From the NCBI RefSeq assembly GCF_035046485.1, contig NC_085138.1, positions 16,805,329 to 16,869,328 of the forward strand: a stretch of 64,000 nt of DNA. The letters run 5' to 3'. The notes below the pieces were generated by a model that was given only the letters and a program-made list of their open reading frames with translations, ran no database searches and was not told where the DNA came from. This document shows, piece after piece, positions 23,845 through 36,205 of the stretch. How positions within the stretch are numbered: the first letter of the stretch is position 1; each line of letters starts with the position of its first letter. The position numbers and the translations under genes are program-made. The DNA is from Aedes albopictus (Eukaryota; Arthropoda; Insecta; Diptera; Culicidae).

Positions 23845-25552
23845 CAATAAACCAATAAATTCTAAATTTCATATATCTCAGGACTCTCACCACTAAGAAA
23901 GTTGGTGTCTTCGACAACGTTGTTAAGTGAGTCAAGGGCTTACAGTTAATGGTCCACTAGGCGGCGCTAGTTACACATTTGCAAAATCATTCAAATGATT
24001 GATATATGTTCGTGAAGTAATCAACAAGCTGTAAGTTTGTTTTCTTTGAACATGTCTAAGTCAAGTCAAAGGTTTTTCAAAGAGCTATGTATTAGTCATA
24101 ATTGTGCAATGTCGCATTTCATTCGGTTCACTTGATCCAGAGACATAGCAATTAAACGAAGAACACTCAAATATGAACTACTTTAATAGAGTTGCACCAA
24201 TTTTATGTAAAGTTATCCAATCGAGCCCAAATTTGTACCGTTTATAGCTTACTAGTTGTGCAACTGGCAGGAAAAATTTGAGAATATTTGGTGCATTTTT
24301 GAAAAAGTTACAGCTTGCTGAATATATTTGAAATAATAAATAAAAGTTGCATGCTTCAATTAATTCGTAACTAGCGCCGCCTACTGACAGAACCTTGAAC
24401 CAATCAGCTAATCAACTGAGCGGCCATAACCAACCTAACAACATCGCCGAAGACATCAACTTTCTAAGTGATCTGAGTCCTGAGATATATGGAATATAAT
24501 ATTTGTTTGCTCACTAGCGCTGCCTTGTGGTGGAATTTTGAATCAAACGGCTCATCATTTGTTAGTTCTTGACCAGCCAAATAATATTGCCGAAGACACC
24601 AACTCTCTAAGTAATCAGGATGATGAGATATTTGGTATAAAAATTTCATCAGTGTTACGTCTGTTTGTCTCTGGTATGACAGATATCACAGACAGCAAGA
24701 CGTAGCACTGGCGAAATTTCCATACCGTACATCTTAGCACCATGATTACCTAAATATTCGGTATACTTGGCAAAGTTGTTAGGCCAGCCAAGGTTTTACT
24801 GGTGATGGGCCGTTTGATTCAAAATTTCACCACTAGGTAGCGCTGACGATAAATTAATTATTATATTCCATATATCTCAGAACTCTGATTACTTAGAAAG
24901 TAGGTTTCTTCGGCAATGTTGTTTGGTTTATTAAGGCGTTTCAGTTGATTAGCTGATTGGTTTAGGATTCTGCCAGTAGACGGCGCTAGTTGCAAATTAG
25001 TAGAAGCATGTATCTTTTACTTATTATCTCGAATATATTCAGCAACCTGTAACTTTCTATAATGTGCAGGGAATATTCTCAAATTTTATCTGCTAGTTGC
25101 ACAACTAATTAGCTATGAATGGTACAAATTTGAGCTCGATTGGATAGTTATACATGAAGTTGGAGCGACTCTAGTAAAATGTTTCATATTTGAGTGTTCT
25201 TCGTTAAACTGCTATATCTCTGGATTAAGTGAACCGAATGAAATGAAATTTTGCACATTTATGACTAATATATAGCTCTTTGAAAAACCTTTGACTTGAC
25301 TTAAATATGTTCAAAGAAAACTTAATTACAGCTTTTTGATTGCTTTACGAAAAAAAAACATTCATTTCCATAATTTTGCAAATGTGTAACTTGCGCTTCC
25401 TTGTGGCAAAATTTCGAAACAAGTGGACCATTAACTGTAAGCCCTTGACCTACCAAAGAACATTGTCGAAGACACCAACTTTGTAAGTGACCAGAATTCT
25501 GAGATATATTAAATTTAAAATTTGCTTGACCTCTAGCACCGCCTAGTGGTAT
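23845..25552. mobile_element. 1.7-kb foldback element
   Basis: The left half is repeated in reverse complement by the right half about a centre near 24690. Examples are GGCGGCGCTAGTTACACATTT (about 23950) against AAATGTGTAACTTGCGC (about 25385), and CAAGGGCTTACAGTTAATGG against CCATTAACTGTAAGCCCTTG. The mirror is diverged by perhaps 10-20%, with small indels. Shorter words (ATATATCTCAG, TCTTCGGCAACGTTG, GCGGCGCTAG) recur inside each half, so the arms have internal duplications. No transposase or clear target duplication. It shares phrases with the mariner-like foldback at 29248-30177. Confidence 0.65.
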
Positions 25553-28500
25553 ATACAAAAGCATGCTAAGTTTTAAAAATTGCCTAAAACATTTTTAGCA
25601 AGTTGTATCCTTTTATAAAGTCCACCAAAACTATTCAAATTTTGATTACTTTTTCCTCAACGAGTTTGATTTAATTGGTGCAAATTTGGGCTTGATTGTT
25701 TATTCAACTTTACACTAAATTAGAGCCCTTCTATCTATATCTAGTTTTTGACTTCCGTTTATCAAATTACTGTACCTTAGGACTAAGCGAACCGAATTAA
25801 ATTAAATTTTGAAAGTTTGTTACTAATGTATTGGTCTTCATGTATCGTTGGACTCGACTAAAATATGACCGAAGGCAAAAAATTGCAATTTATTGAAAAC
25901 TTTTCGAAAAGTTCTAATGATTCGAATGTTTTATCCAAGGGCTGAAAGTCTCTTTAATTAAGACAAATCAATCAAATCAATCGAATGTTTTATTTTTGTA
26001 AATTTGCTATGACTTTGTAAAACATTCTGATATTGTATAGAGAATAATTAATCAGCAGATTTTTGGATAAGCCACACTTGATTGACCGTAATCATTTCAC
26101 AATAATGAAAAAAAAGAAATTACAGAACTTGGCAGAAACATTTTTGTCTTCGTAAATACGACTCTAGACCCATTGTGCACTGAAAAGCCCGCATCCAGCA
26201 GGTTGCTGTTTGCTAGTGGAAAATCCCATGTAGACAATAGGACGCGAAGCTCAGCAGCGAAGCGAAAGTTATTTTTAGACTCAACCCGGTTCAACTTCTC
26301 GGGTTTGAATGGAGGTGTTTGTGTGTAGTGATATGGAAGCTATGGAACCGTGTAGCGCATTTTAATACAACGAATGGATTATGATTTATCCCATTTTCTG
26401 TACGTTTTTAATACATAAATTGGTAGAAAAGGCATATCTCAATTTTTGGTAGCTCTTCTTGTTTTGCGTGTAGTGTATATACAAATTCTTGGTATGGCAG
26501 GCAAAGAAAGCCCTGCGAAGAAGATTACTGGAAATCAAATAATTACGCATCAAAATTGCAGCTAGCCGAATTGTCTTTCATCACCGTTTAATTTGTAGCC
26601 CGCCAGATATACTGACCTTCAAATCAAGGCACTTCAAAGCTGGACTGCTCAATTATTGAAATTATTTACATTTTCCAGTTAGTAAATTGTTAGCAAACAT
26701 GTTGTCTTCGTCCGGGAAGGTGCAGGCAAATGTGTTTGCTGAGATTTTATGCATACGAAACATCGTATTACACAACCACAGAGAAAGATTTCTTTGTTAC
26801 ACTGGGATGACGTTTCATGATCTAGTGGGCAAAATTATTAACCGAGATAATTTGATCGTTAATCTAAACCTACATCTTTCTCAATCTTTGAAGAATTTGG
26901 CTCAATAGCCCATTGAACACATGATTTGATTTGGATTGCGAAGTGTTTGGCCGACTTTTCGAATACACAACTACGGCCAAATCATAATTTTTAACCATTC
27001 TATGTACCATAGTTTGACAGGAATTAAAATCATGTTTTGCCCAGAATAGACATCCACTAGATGGAAATTGAATTCGGGGGGCAATTATTCAATCTTATTA
27101 TTTTAAGGAAATTGAAGTGGTTTCACAATGATTCTTACATGATATGAAAGCTTATTTATATAATAGACATTGAAACCAATCTGGTCATGAGTAGTATGAC
27201 GGGAATTAGATAAAAACCAAACATAAACTTTTCAGGTTACAACACAAGATATCCAAATTCAGTATTGATAATTGTGGAAGTTGTTTTGGAATTCTGAAGA
27301 AAAAAAAATGTTATTATTACAACCTTCAACGTATCTGCAGATTTCAATAAGACCATCCATTGGACCATTCGAAGAATGGCTTGTGTGTACCACGCCTCCA
27401 CGCCTCCAGGCAACATCGTTAGTCGAAAAGCCATTTCGTTCCAACTGGTGAATCAATGTCAGTTTCTCTGACAAGTCATGCCTCACGTTGGAAACTCGTC
27501 GTCGTCGTCGCTGGAAATGGGTCATGGGCGGAAGACAATCGAAACGTACAAACATTGCCCATCGTGCTCTGTCACCTCACTTTCTCTGTCGAAGCCCTGA
27601 AGACGTGATTGGATTACAGACTATGATGCACTCCGAACCTGGAAGGACTAAGGAGGCGTGCGTCGTAAATACAACGACCGGTGACGACGACGGTAGAAAC
27701 GTACCGAAGGCAATCATCGTCGCTGAAAGATCCTCGGTTGGTCGATACACGACGGGACGAATTGAAGGGACGAAACGAAAGATGAAACTTTGTGTCTCGT
27801 TTTACAATCTCACATGTCAGTGCTGTTTACATTTTAGACATTATTATTGTACACGACTGGAATTTTCACCCGGTCCTCTTTGAGGATACGCGCGGGAACA
27901 AGCAGAGAAGTTCCGGATTGGGTATTGAGGTATAGAGCACGGAAAAAAATCTTGAGTGATGTAGTGTACGATTGAAATTCGGCTTGTAACGGTAATGCAA
28001 ACGCATCAGACTCATTATCTTCCACTGAAGGCGACATATAATATCGGCAGTGTTGTGAAATGCCTAAAATATGTCATTTAGTAATTCGCCTATTTCACTG
28101 CCTCGATATGTATCCATAACTAATCAGTATTATTGAAGGTTTATGTTCCCGGACGGATGTTTGCACAAGTAATAGTAGAGTTGAAAAATGTCAAGAAGTT
28201 TTTCCTATGACATTTCATGACATTTTCAGCCTTGGGTATTTTTTTCCTAATAAACCCTAGTTGTTTTTTCGGGTCAATATGGCCCAAACCTTCTCGCTGA
28301 ATTTTCGCTACGCCATGGTGGTGCGCTTAGCCTAACATCTTAGGAGAGTTAAGCATAGTTCTCGCGGTTTCATCCTACTTCAAAACAAAGGAATCAAGCG
28401 TTGTTTGTTATGCTTCTAATTTCTGCTGAAATCCATTTTTGCTGAAAGTGAGCAAGTATGAAAACAAATAGAACAACCAATTCTAACGTATCTTTTTTCT

Positions 28501-29050
28501 CAGTGCATCCCGGCAAGGTCTTAGTATAAAACGAAATTCGTTGAGGTTTTTACGGTCTGATTCTTTTACTGTTTCGCTTTCAGCAACACAGCAACCAGCA
28601 ACCAGCGCATTGTGCACTTCTGGGGGAAGTATCTCTACCAACCAGCGCCTAGGAATCGATAGGATATGAACAGAGGAATGATGCCAATGGCGGTACCTCA
28701 TTGTACACGGGTGCTGTTAGACCAGGTGCAGTGCAGCGAGATATCTGAAGAGAGATAATGTCTGGTTTGTGCACCATTTGCTACAAACATTGCTTTCATT
28801 TTTTTTGCAAAATGTTACCGGAATATTCGAGGGAAGGTAGCGGTATTGAATGGCTCGGCAATCTGGTTTTATTATCAACCAAGCTTTGTGCAAGTCCTCG
28901 ACCGAATGAAACCCAAGTTTATTGCCATCAGTTTGAGTTGAATAGTGAAGCGGGTGATTACCTGAAGCTACAACACCTGAGCTTAATATTTCAATGCTGT
29001 TTAAGTTCTGCACAAACAATATCCCAGCCAGAACTGTACGGATACGAATG
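25553..29050. other. Mostly unassigned, low-copy-looking sequence
   Basis: 25553-26000 carries phrases related to the preceding foldback. Around 26475-26510 a SINE-tail-like GGCAGGCAAAGAAAGCCC is seen. 27480-27880 is GC-richer, with frames of 98 (minus, from 27555) and 131 (plus, 27488-27883) codons that match nothing known. 28717-29051 has mutually overlapping frames of about 100 codons on both strands. No splice-consistent gene model is evident. Host intergenic or intronic sequence is the simplest reading. Confidence 0.35.
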
Positions 29051-29247
29051 AGAACTTATAGTTTCAAATATATAACAATAATTCATTTATTTATCTTTTG
29101 ATAATTTACAAACATTATTACAAATTCAACTGATTACCTATATTTTAATTTCATCCATTCTAAACCTTTTCGTTTGAATTCTTGAACACTTCGTACTTTT
29201 TTCATTTCATTTGGTAATTCATTGAAAATTCTAATTCCTTTATAATA

Positions 29248-30177
29248 CAGGGGGTGGCCAAAATGTTTGGGATAGGCAACTTTTTTTTTCTCACAAAAAT
29301 GTTCAACATGGTGTAACATTTTATAGAGTGCATCAAATATTCTCAAATTTTGACTGTTTATTAACCTATTATATGTGCATCAGTGGTACAAATTTGAGCT
29401 CGATTGGTTAATCTTTCGCGAAGTTATAACCAATCTGGTAAAACACTATTTTTAAGACTATCAATTTTTGAACTTTCATATCTCGGAGACCAGTGAACCG
29501 AATTGAATGAAATTTTGAACTTTTATCCACAATATATTGATGCTTGAAAATTATTTAAAACATGGGTACTTTTTAAACTTTGAAAAAATTTATGATGGTT
29601 TGACATTTTCACCCATTTAGAGGAAAATGAGTCAAATTTACTATACTGCACAAAAATCACTAAATGTGTTCTTCCTTTAATCCAAATAGGCTCTAATATT
29701 TCTTTTTATAGATATCTTTTGAACAGAAGTAGAAAATATTTGGATATCAAAAATAAAATTTTATGACATTGATGTAAAAAAATGCATTTTTTTTAAAGTT
29801 CCAAAAAGTGTCAATCCATCATAACTTTTTTCAACGTTTAAAAAGTACCCATGTTTTAAATGATTTTCAAGCATTAATATATTGTGGATAAAAGTTCAAA
29901 ATTTCAATCAATTCGGTTCACTGGTCTCCGAGATATGACATCTCAAAAATTAGTAGTCTAAAAAATAGTGTTTTACCAGAACGGTTATAACTTCGCGAAA
30001 AATTAACCAATCGAGCTCAAATGTGTACCAATGATTCACATATAATAGGTTGACAAACAGTCAAAATTTGAGAATATTTGATGCACTCTATGAAAAGTTA
30101 CAGCATGTTGAACTTTTCTGTGAAAGAAAAATAAGTTGCCTATCCTAAACATTTTGGCCATCCCCTGTATATCGACT
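29248..30177. mobile_element. Tc1/mariner-like foldback MITE (930 bp)
   Basis: Ends CAGGGGGTGGCCAAAATG and its near-complement (TTTTGGCCATCCCCTG) are flanked by TA on both sides (29246-29247, 30178-30179). The halves mirror each other about 29712, so the element is a long hairpin. CAGGGGGTGGCCAAAA-type termini with TA duplication are typical of Tc1/mariner elements. It interrupts the LINE coding sequence on the minus strand. Confidence 0.8.
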
Positions 30178-30526
30178 TTTGTGTACTTGTCATTGTGAAC
30201 GGCACAACATGCAAATTATTATTTTGTCTAGTCCTATGTGAATGAATATTTCGTCCTTTTGCAATAATATTTGTCAAGTACTCTGGCATCATGTGTTTAG
30301 TCAATTTAAAAATAGTCGTCATTACAATAAATGTTATTCGTTCTTTTATTGAAAGCCACTGCAAAGCTTCCAACATACCTAATATTGGAGTGAGCTTACC
30401 GCAATTTAATATGTACCTCATAAATTTATTTTGCAACCTCTGCAACCTTTTCAAGTGCGTATCACTGGCTAAAAACAACATAGATGAACAATAGTCAATA
30501 TGAGGCGCCACTAACGTTTTATATAA

Positions 30527-30850
30527 ATACTAGCTGACCCGGCAAACTTTGTCTTGCCATCTTGTGTTGGTTTGACAACTGTTGAACTCAAAATAGCACC
30601 GCACTCTAGATCGGTTTCACTTCGATTGTGTTGATTTCCTTCCCAAAACATGCAAAATCAGTACTTTATCAATTTTCTTATTTTTCTAGTGGATTTTCGT
30701 AACTTTTTCCACATATATACACAGCCACCATGAATACGAACCGATTCGTGCAAGGGTCTTGCTGATCGGTTCATTCGTTCGTGAGTTTTGTTGCCTCAAA
30801 GGGAACTAAAACTCATTTATATATATATATAGATATAGATATATAGATAT
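30527..30850 (+). mobile_element. LINE/SINE 3' fragment with a (TATAGA)n tail
   Basis: Begins CTAGCTGACCCGGCAAACTT, a phrase I recall from RTE-type element ends in insects, and ends in a TATATATAGATATAGAT simple-repeat tail. It lies exactly between two consecutive segments of the minus-strand LINE, which marks it as an insertion. Confidence 0.5.
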
Positions 30851-31170
30851 TTTGCTCCAAAACGTCAATTGACTTTTCAAACGAATCAACATTCCATATT
30901 TTCTTGCTACTTTTTTAACTACATTATCTATATGCTCTTTAAATGACAATTTACAATCAATGTGAACTCCAAGGTATTTAAAAACATCTACTTTTTCAAT
31001 TTCATCCCTTCAATCTCTATTTTAAGTTTTGTATTGTTCAAATTATTTTTGTTGCTGATTATCATTGAGTAGGATTTTTTATATCTTGTTCCCGTTTATC
31101 CAAGCACCGACGAATAATGATCGAATTTATTCTTGAACCTCGCCTAACGCCTGAAGGCCAATTTTGTATC

Positions 31171-31753
31171 TGTTCGCGCACATGCGCTCCCAATGAAGGC
31201 AGCAGCATGCGAGGCTGCGTGGGCACTAACACCAATCAACGCATCCGAGTCGTCATCGACCACCGACTAGGCGCTCACACACTCACCCGAGCCGACGGAA
31301 CAGAAGCTACCTGCGCTGCAAGAGAGTGAGTGCTGTGAGCTCCAAACATTGAGTTCGGCAGCAGACCGCTGCCGCAGCCGTCATCATCATCATCATCATC
31401 GACTGTCGTCGCTCTGCAGTTAGCGTGGCGATGGTGGTTCCCGAAATGTCGCGTGGGTTCTAGGCACGCGTGGAACCTTGCGCAGAAGCTTCCACGTGAT
31501 TCTGGAATATGAATTTTGTGATATAAATATGCGAACCGTTCTCAGTAGCGGGTCAGTTTGAATTCGATAAGCGTTCGAGTGGCTTATGACAACGCGAAGT
31601 GTTAAGTGAAAAAGTGAAGAGAGAAAAATAAAGTAGTGAAGTAAAAGTTAATCCAGTGATTTTTCTATCGCGGTCCGAAAACCCAGTTTCTTCCCTTACT
31701 GTGTGAAACAGTCCAGTGTTCGTGCCAAGTGTTCTTGTGTTTATTGCCAAACA
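31171..31753 (+). repeat. 5' LTR of the Bel/Pao element (583 bp)
   Basis: Starts TGTTCGCGCACATGCGCTCC and ends TTTATTGCCAAACA. It contains a (CAT)n run at about 31381-31401 and an AATAAA signal at about 31626. Compared with the 3' LTR, about 420 bases are absent after position 31300, where a short different sequence (aacagaagcta) stands instead. Confidence 0.88.
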
Positions 31754-31758
31754 CAAAG

Positions 31759-31776
31759 TGGTCCTTCGAACCGGAT
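31759..31776 (+). other. Primer binding site, tRNA-Tyr
   Basis: TGGTCCTTCGAACCGGAT complements the 3' end of insect tRNA-Tyr at 17 of 18 positions, as I recall that tRNA. It lies five bases after the 5' LTR. Confidence 0.7.
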
Positions 31777-32995
31777 AAGGATCCGGTAGTGTTTAAAAGC
31801 GTTCCGCGTGGCTTAAACAACGCGGTAGTGTGTTGTCTAAAAAGCGTACCGCGTGGCTTCGACAGCGCGGCAGTGCGTAGTTTAGAAGCGTGCACGTGGC
31901 TTCAACAACGTGCTGTGCAGTGAAGAGCGTGGACGTGGCTTCGACAACGTCCGTATCCGTGTCGGTCCGCGAGTGTAAACCGCGTCGTCGCGTAGTGACT
32001 TCATCCGTCGTTCCGGAATTCGTGTGGTGCCGATTCCATCCGGTCCGACAAGCGCGTCGATTTTCGTGGTATCCCAAGTGAGTCCCAGTGTGTGGATTTT
32101 TATCGCGAACCACTGAATGGTCCATGCTCAGTAAGTGATACATTCGCGAATGTAACATTTCATGAACCAACATGATCGGGAAAGCTCCCCGAAATGCTGT
32201 TTATTCTCTTGCCCGGTTCGATACGAGAGCGCAATCAAGAGAGAAGATGCTCGATGACGCTAATGAAAGCGATGCATTCGGTAAGAATATTTTATTGCCA
32301 TAATTCTTTTTTATTGTGACTACACAACCTGCAACGTCATGAATACAGTTAAATTAAATAGTATTTCACGTTTTTAAAGCGAAAACGCATTAAATACTGA
32401 TGAAAATAACGATTATTCACAGTTGCCCCAAGCCAACGATGAGCGATCATCGGTAAGTGTTACACTTAGCGATGCCCGCTCATCGCCGCAGCTTGTTTAT
32501 ATCGGAGTATCCTCTTTGTGTTCCTTCGTGAACCATGCGACTCGACGAGAGAACATACACCGCTTGGTAATTGAAACAGAACCAACAGAAGGGAAGAAAA
32601 ACTGCCGAGTGGTTCACTGATCACTTTTTCGTCCAAACACTGGTGAGTCCGCCGTCGCGTAGTGCTACTTTCCGTCACTCCGGACATTCTGTGATAGTGT
32701 TCCACCCGTTGTGACAAGCGCGTCGGTTCCCAGCCAATAGACGGTTGATTCCATCGTCGCGTAGTGCTTTGTGTCCGTCGCTTCGGAATCTTCAATAGTG
32801 ATTTCTTCCGTCCGTGGCGACACACGCGTCGGTTCCAGTGATCGTATCCAGTAAAGCGAAGTTCCCGTTTTCCGCCGTAGTGTTGGGCATTGTATCCATC
32901 GCTTCGGATACCGTGCTACCTTCCATCCGTTGTGTCAAGTGCAGCGGAATCCCTGTCTGCATTTCCGTTGCTGACCCGTGAGAGACTCGATTAAG
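31777..32995 (+). repeat. Bel/Pao leader with two sets of degenerate tandem repeats
   Basis: Set one (about 31795-31960) has four units of about 45 bases built round CGTGGCTTCGACAACG. Set two (about 31980-32090 and 32640-32960) has about four units of 90-110 bases containing CGTCGCGTAGTG, TCCGTCGCTTCGGAAT and TGTGACAAGCGCGTCGGTTC. Between them, 32281-32422 looks like a small intron. No protein is evident. Repeated leaders can fold or act as enhancers in retroelements; that role is inference. Confidence 0.65.
32281..32422 (+). other. Candidate 142-bp intron in the Bel/Pao leader
   Basis: GTAAGAAT at 32281 resembles a 5' splice site, and an AT-rich stretch ends in TTATTCACAG at 32422. An ATG at 32171 opens a 36-codon frame up to the donor; after joining, the frame stops within seven codons. 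This could be a spliced leader or short upstream reading frame, or chance. Confidence 0.3.
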
Positions 32996-33650
32996 ATGCC
33001 GCCCAAGAGAACACCAGTGAAGAAGGTGCCAGATCCAGCTGATGACGGAGAACTGAGAGCGCTGTTCCTCAACCGTGGAGCTGCTCAACGAAATGTGAGC
33101 CGAATCCAGACCATCCTGGAACAAGCCGAAGCAGACAACGTCGAGCTAACCTCAGCCAAGATAAAGGTGTATCAACGAAGCGTCGAGAATGCTCACACCG
33201 AGTACACCAGATTTCATCAACAAATCATCGCCATGTCTCCGTCAGACGGACTTGAGGAGCAAGAAGAGTGTTACCTCAAGTTTTTGGACTTGTACGAGGA
33301 GGTATCTGTGCTGCTCGAGAGCTGGAGCGAGAAGCTAACTGCGCCCCCATCCCAGCAGCCACCGTGTGCCACCACCAACCAGCAGCCGATCATCGTACAG
33401 TCTCAGTCATTCCGTGCTCCGTTGCCAACGTTATGAAGCATGGCCACGCTTCAAGGCCATGTTTCAAGATCTGATGCAGCGCTCATCAGATTCGGACGCG
33501 GTGAAGCTATACCACCTGGAAAACTCTTTGAAGGGAGACGCCACCGGCGTAATCGACCTGGAGACGTTGCAGAATAACAACTACCAGCGCGCTTGGGACA
33601 TCCTGGAGGAGAGGTTCGGCAACAAGCGACTAATCGTGGATCCCACATTC
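32996..33650 (+). pseudogene. Bel/Pao gag, N-terminal part, frameshifted
   Basis: The likely start is the ATG at 32996 (MPPKRTP...), since the upstream ATG at 32978 is in the leader. Residues 1-146 are a charged, helix-rich N-terminal region. The frame is lost at about 33430 and stops at 33434. The capsid-like part (EAWPRFKAMFQDLMQ, YHLENSLKG) continues in another frame to about 33645, where a second shift leads into the long frame starting at 33593. Both shifts look like single small indels. Gag would form the intracellular particle. Confidence 0.8.
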
Positions 33651-36205
33651 TAGGGCTGCTGAATATGAAGAGGATGGCTAAGAAGTCGTCTAAGGACCTC
33701 CGAAACTTAATTGATGAATGCACCCGCCACGTGGAGAACCTTGTCAAGCTTGGCCAACCGCTGCTGGGAATGTCGGAGTTGCTCGTGGTAACCGTGCTCA
33801 CTCGCACATTGGATGACCAGACCCGCGAGTTATGGGAGGCTTCAATTGATCAAACGGAGCTCCCGGAATACGAGCAAACGATCGAGTTCCTTAAACAACG
33901 ATGCGGCATCCTGGAGAGATGTGAGAAGAGTGCTCCCATCGTATCCCCGAATCCCAAGATAAACCAGAAGTCGCCTGGGTCCAAGCTCGTGCCTTCCAAG
34001 ACCTCGCACGCAGCGGCAGTGACGTCGGAGTATATGTGTGATTTCTGTTCCGGTCAACACCAGAACTACAAATGCTCCAACTTCCTGAAGATGTCTGTGG
34101 ATCAGCGACAAGCAAAGGTAAAGGAAGTAAATCTTTGCTTCAACTGCCTAAGGAAGGGCCATCGTGGGAAGCCGGTACCTGCAGTGCAGCCGGTGAATAC
34201 ATCGTGTTCCAGCAGCATTCCTCCACCGGGTAAGCAGGTATTCCTGATGACTGCAATGGTCAACCTGACCGCCAAAAACGGCCAAGTTCATCGTGTGCGA
34301 GCCTTGTTGGACTCCGGATCGCAGATCAACGTCATTTCCGAGTCTGTGGTTCAAAGATTGAAGCTTCCGAAACAACCAGCGAATGTTCCCGTCATCGGCG
34401 TCGGAGGTAACAAGTCCAAGATGCACCACAAGGTGGTGGTGCGGATGACATCGAACTACAGCGATTATGCTGTCAACGTTGAATGCCTCACTACTCCGAA
34501 GGTGGCGGGCACGGTTCCGCCGGTGAGTGTTAACATCGATGCGTGGAACATCCCGCCTGGTATTCTGCTAGCCGACGCCGCTTTCCATTGTCCAAACGAG
34601 ATCGAGATGTTGATTGGAGCTGGTCTGTTCTTTGACGTCCTTAAGCAAGGTCAGATCAGATTGTCCAGCACTCTGCCGACCCTGTACGAAACCCAATTCG
34701 GATGGGTAGTAGCTGGTACGTACGATGACCAGGACGATGATCGCCCGGTATGTGCCAACATTGTCGTGAACGATGGATTAGAGGAGTGCCTGAAGCGATT
34801 CTTCGACCAGGAGGAAATTGTCGAGCCTGCAATGACAAGCACCGAGGAAGAACGGTTTGAAGAGCACTTCAAACAAACATACCTACGTGACGACACTGGA
34901 AGATTCATAGTACAACTTCCCTTTCGTGATTCTGTGAGCCAGCTGAATAACTCCAGATCCCTCGCCATGAAACGGTTCTTGCTCCTAGAGAAGAGGTTGA
35001 CGAAAAATCCAGAACTCAAGAATCAGTACACAGAGTTCATCGATGAGTACCGAGCCCTGGGTCATTGCCGAGAGATACAGGAGGATGAGGACCCACCTGG
35101 AACTCAAGCCTACTACTTGCCACACCATTGTGTCCTGAAACCATCCAGTAGCAGCACCAAGCTACGTGTTGTGTTCGATGCTACAGCGAAGGCGAGTGGT
35201 TTATCCCTAAACGATGTGCTGATGACCGGACCGAACAGCCAAAGTGAGTTGTTCACCATAGTGATGCGCTTCCGGACCCACCCCATCGTATTCTCTGCGG
35301 ACGTGTCAAAAATGTACAGGCAAGTACTAGTGGACCCTTCACAGACCCGATACCAGCGAATCTTCTGGCGAAGCAACCCATCGGAAGCGCTGAAGGTTTT
35401 CGAACTGTTGACCGTAGCCTACGGAACATCGGCAGCGTCCTTTCTGGCTGTGCGCTCGCTTATTCAACTAGCACGGGATGAGAGCACGAATTATCCCACG
35501 GCTGCCGAGATCATCTTGGACGACTCTTACATGGACGATATCCTTTCTGGTGCGGATTCGGTTAATGAAGCGATCAAACTTCGGAGCGATATCGAGGAGC
35601 TGATGCTGAAGGGTGGATTTCCCGTCAGAAAGTGGTGTTCAAACTCCGAAGAACTCCTTGACAGTGTTCCAGAGGAGGATCGTGAGAAGTTGGTACCAAT
35701 TCACGATTCCAGTGCCAACCAAGCTATCAAGGCTTTAGGACTCATGTGGGACCCACGGCGAGATTTGTTCCTGTTTTGCCAATCCGCTGATACGACCAAC
35801 CCCGAAGCAGTAGTGACCAAGCGACGTATCCTGTCCCAAATAGCGAGGTTGTTTGATCCACTGGGACTCGTCGCGCCAGTGATTGTGGAAGCGAAAATGA
35901 TAATGCAATGCTTGTGGGCCAGCAAGTTAGGATGGGACGATCCCCTTGACGATGAGCTACTCCAGCGGTGGAATACTTTCCGGACTTCCTTGGATCATAT
36001 AACAGATCTTGAAATTCCCCGGTGTGTCGTGGATACAGAGAGGGAGGTATTAGATATCCATGGATTTGCCGACGCTTCCAAGAGTGCATATGGAGCGTGC
36101 GTGTACATCCGTTGCGTTCGACGAGATGGTTCAGCGGTAGCCCATCTACTATGCAGTAAGTCCAAGGTAGCTCCCCTCCGTGAGATGACCATACCTAGGT
36201 TGGAG
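33650..36205 (+). pseudogene. Bel/Pao gag end, protease, reverse transcriptase and RNase H start
   Basis: One frame runs through to 36277. In order it shows the rest of gag; a zinc-knuckle region (CDFCSGQHQNYKC, then CFNCLRKGH, after which the usual cysteines are missing and sequence jumps toward the protease); an aspartic protease (ALLDSGSQINVIS, catalytic D-S-G); a reverse transcriptase with FSADVSKMYRQV and the YMDD catalytic motif at about 35528; and the start of RNase H (DIHGFADASKSAYGA, PRLEL). At about 36206 the RNase H is cut off, and the rest of this frame to 36277 is out-of-frame reading of downstream sequence. The length is short for Bel/Pao pol, in line with the deletions. Confidence 0.88.

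Larger units (their letters stand above)
29051..31085 (-). pseudogene. LINE reverse-transcriptase C-terminal half, split by two insertions
   Basis: Minus-strand translation gives VDVFKYLGVHIDCKLSFKEH (about 30920-31000), then PHIDYCSSMLFLASDTHLKR through LQRLQNKFMRYIL (about 30400-30510), then KGIRIFNELPNEMKKVRSVQ and EFKRKGLEWMKL (about 29140-29250). These are successive segments of the thumb and C-terminus of jockey/CR1-type LINE reverse transcriptases. The first gap is the insertion at 30527-30850; the second is the mariner-like foldback at 29248-30177. Removing both would bring the segments next to each other in order. Upstream parts of the LINE are missing, so this is a 5'-truncated copy or one cut further by the Bel element at 31171. 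Confidence 0.75.
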
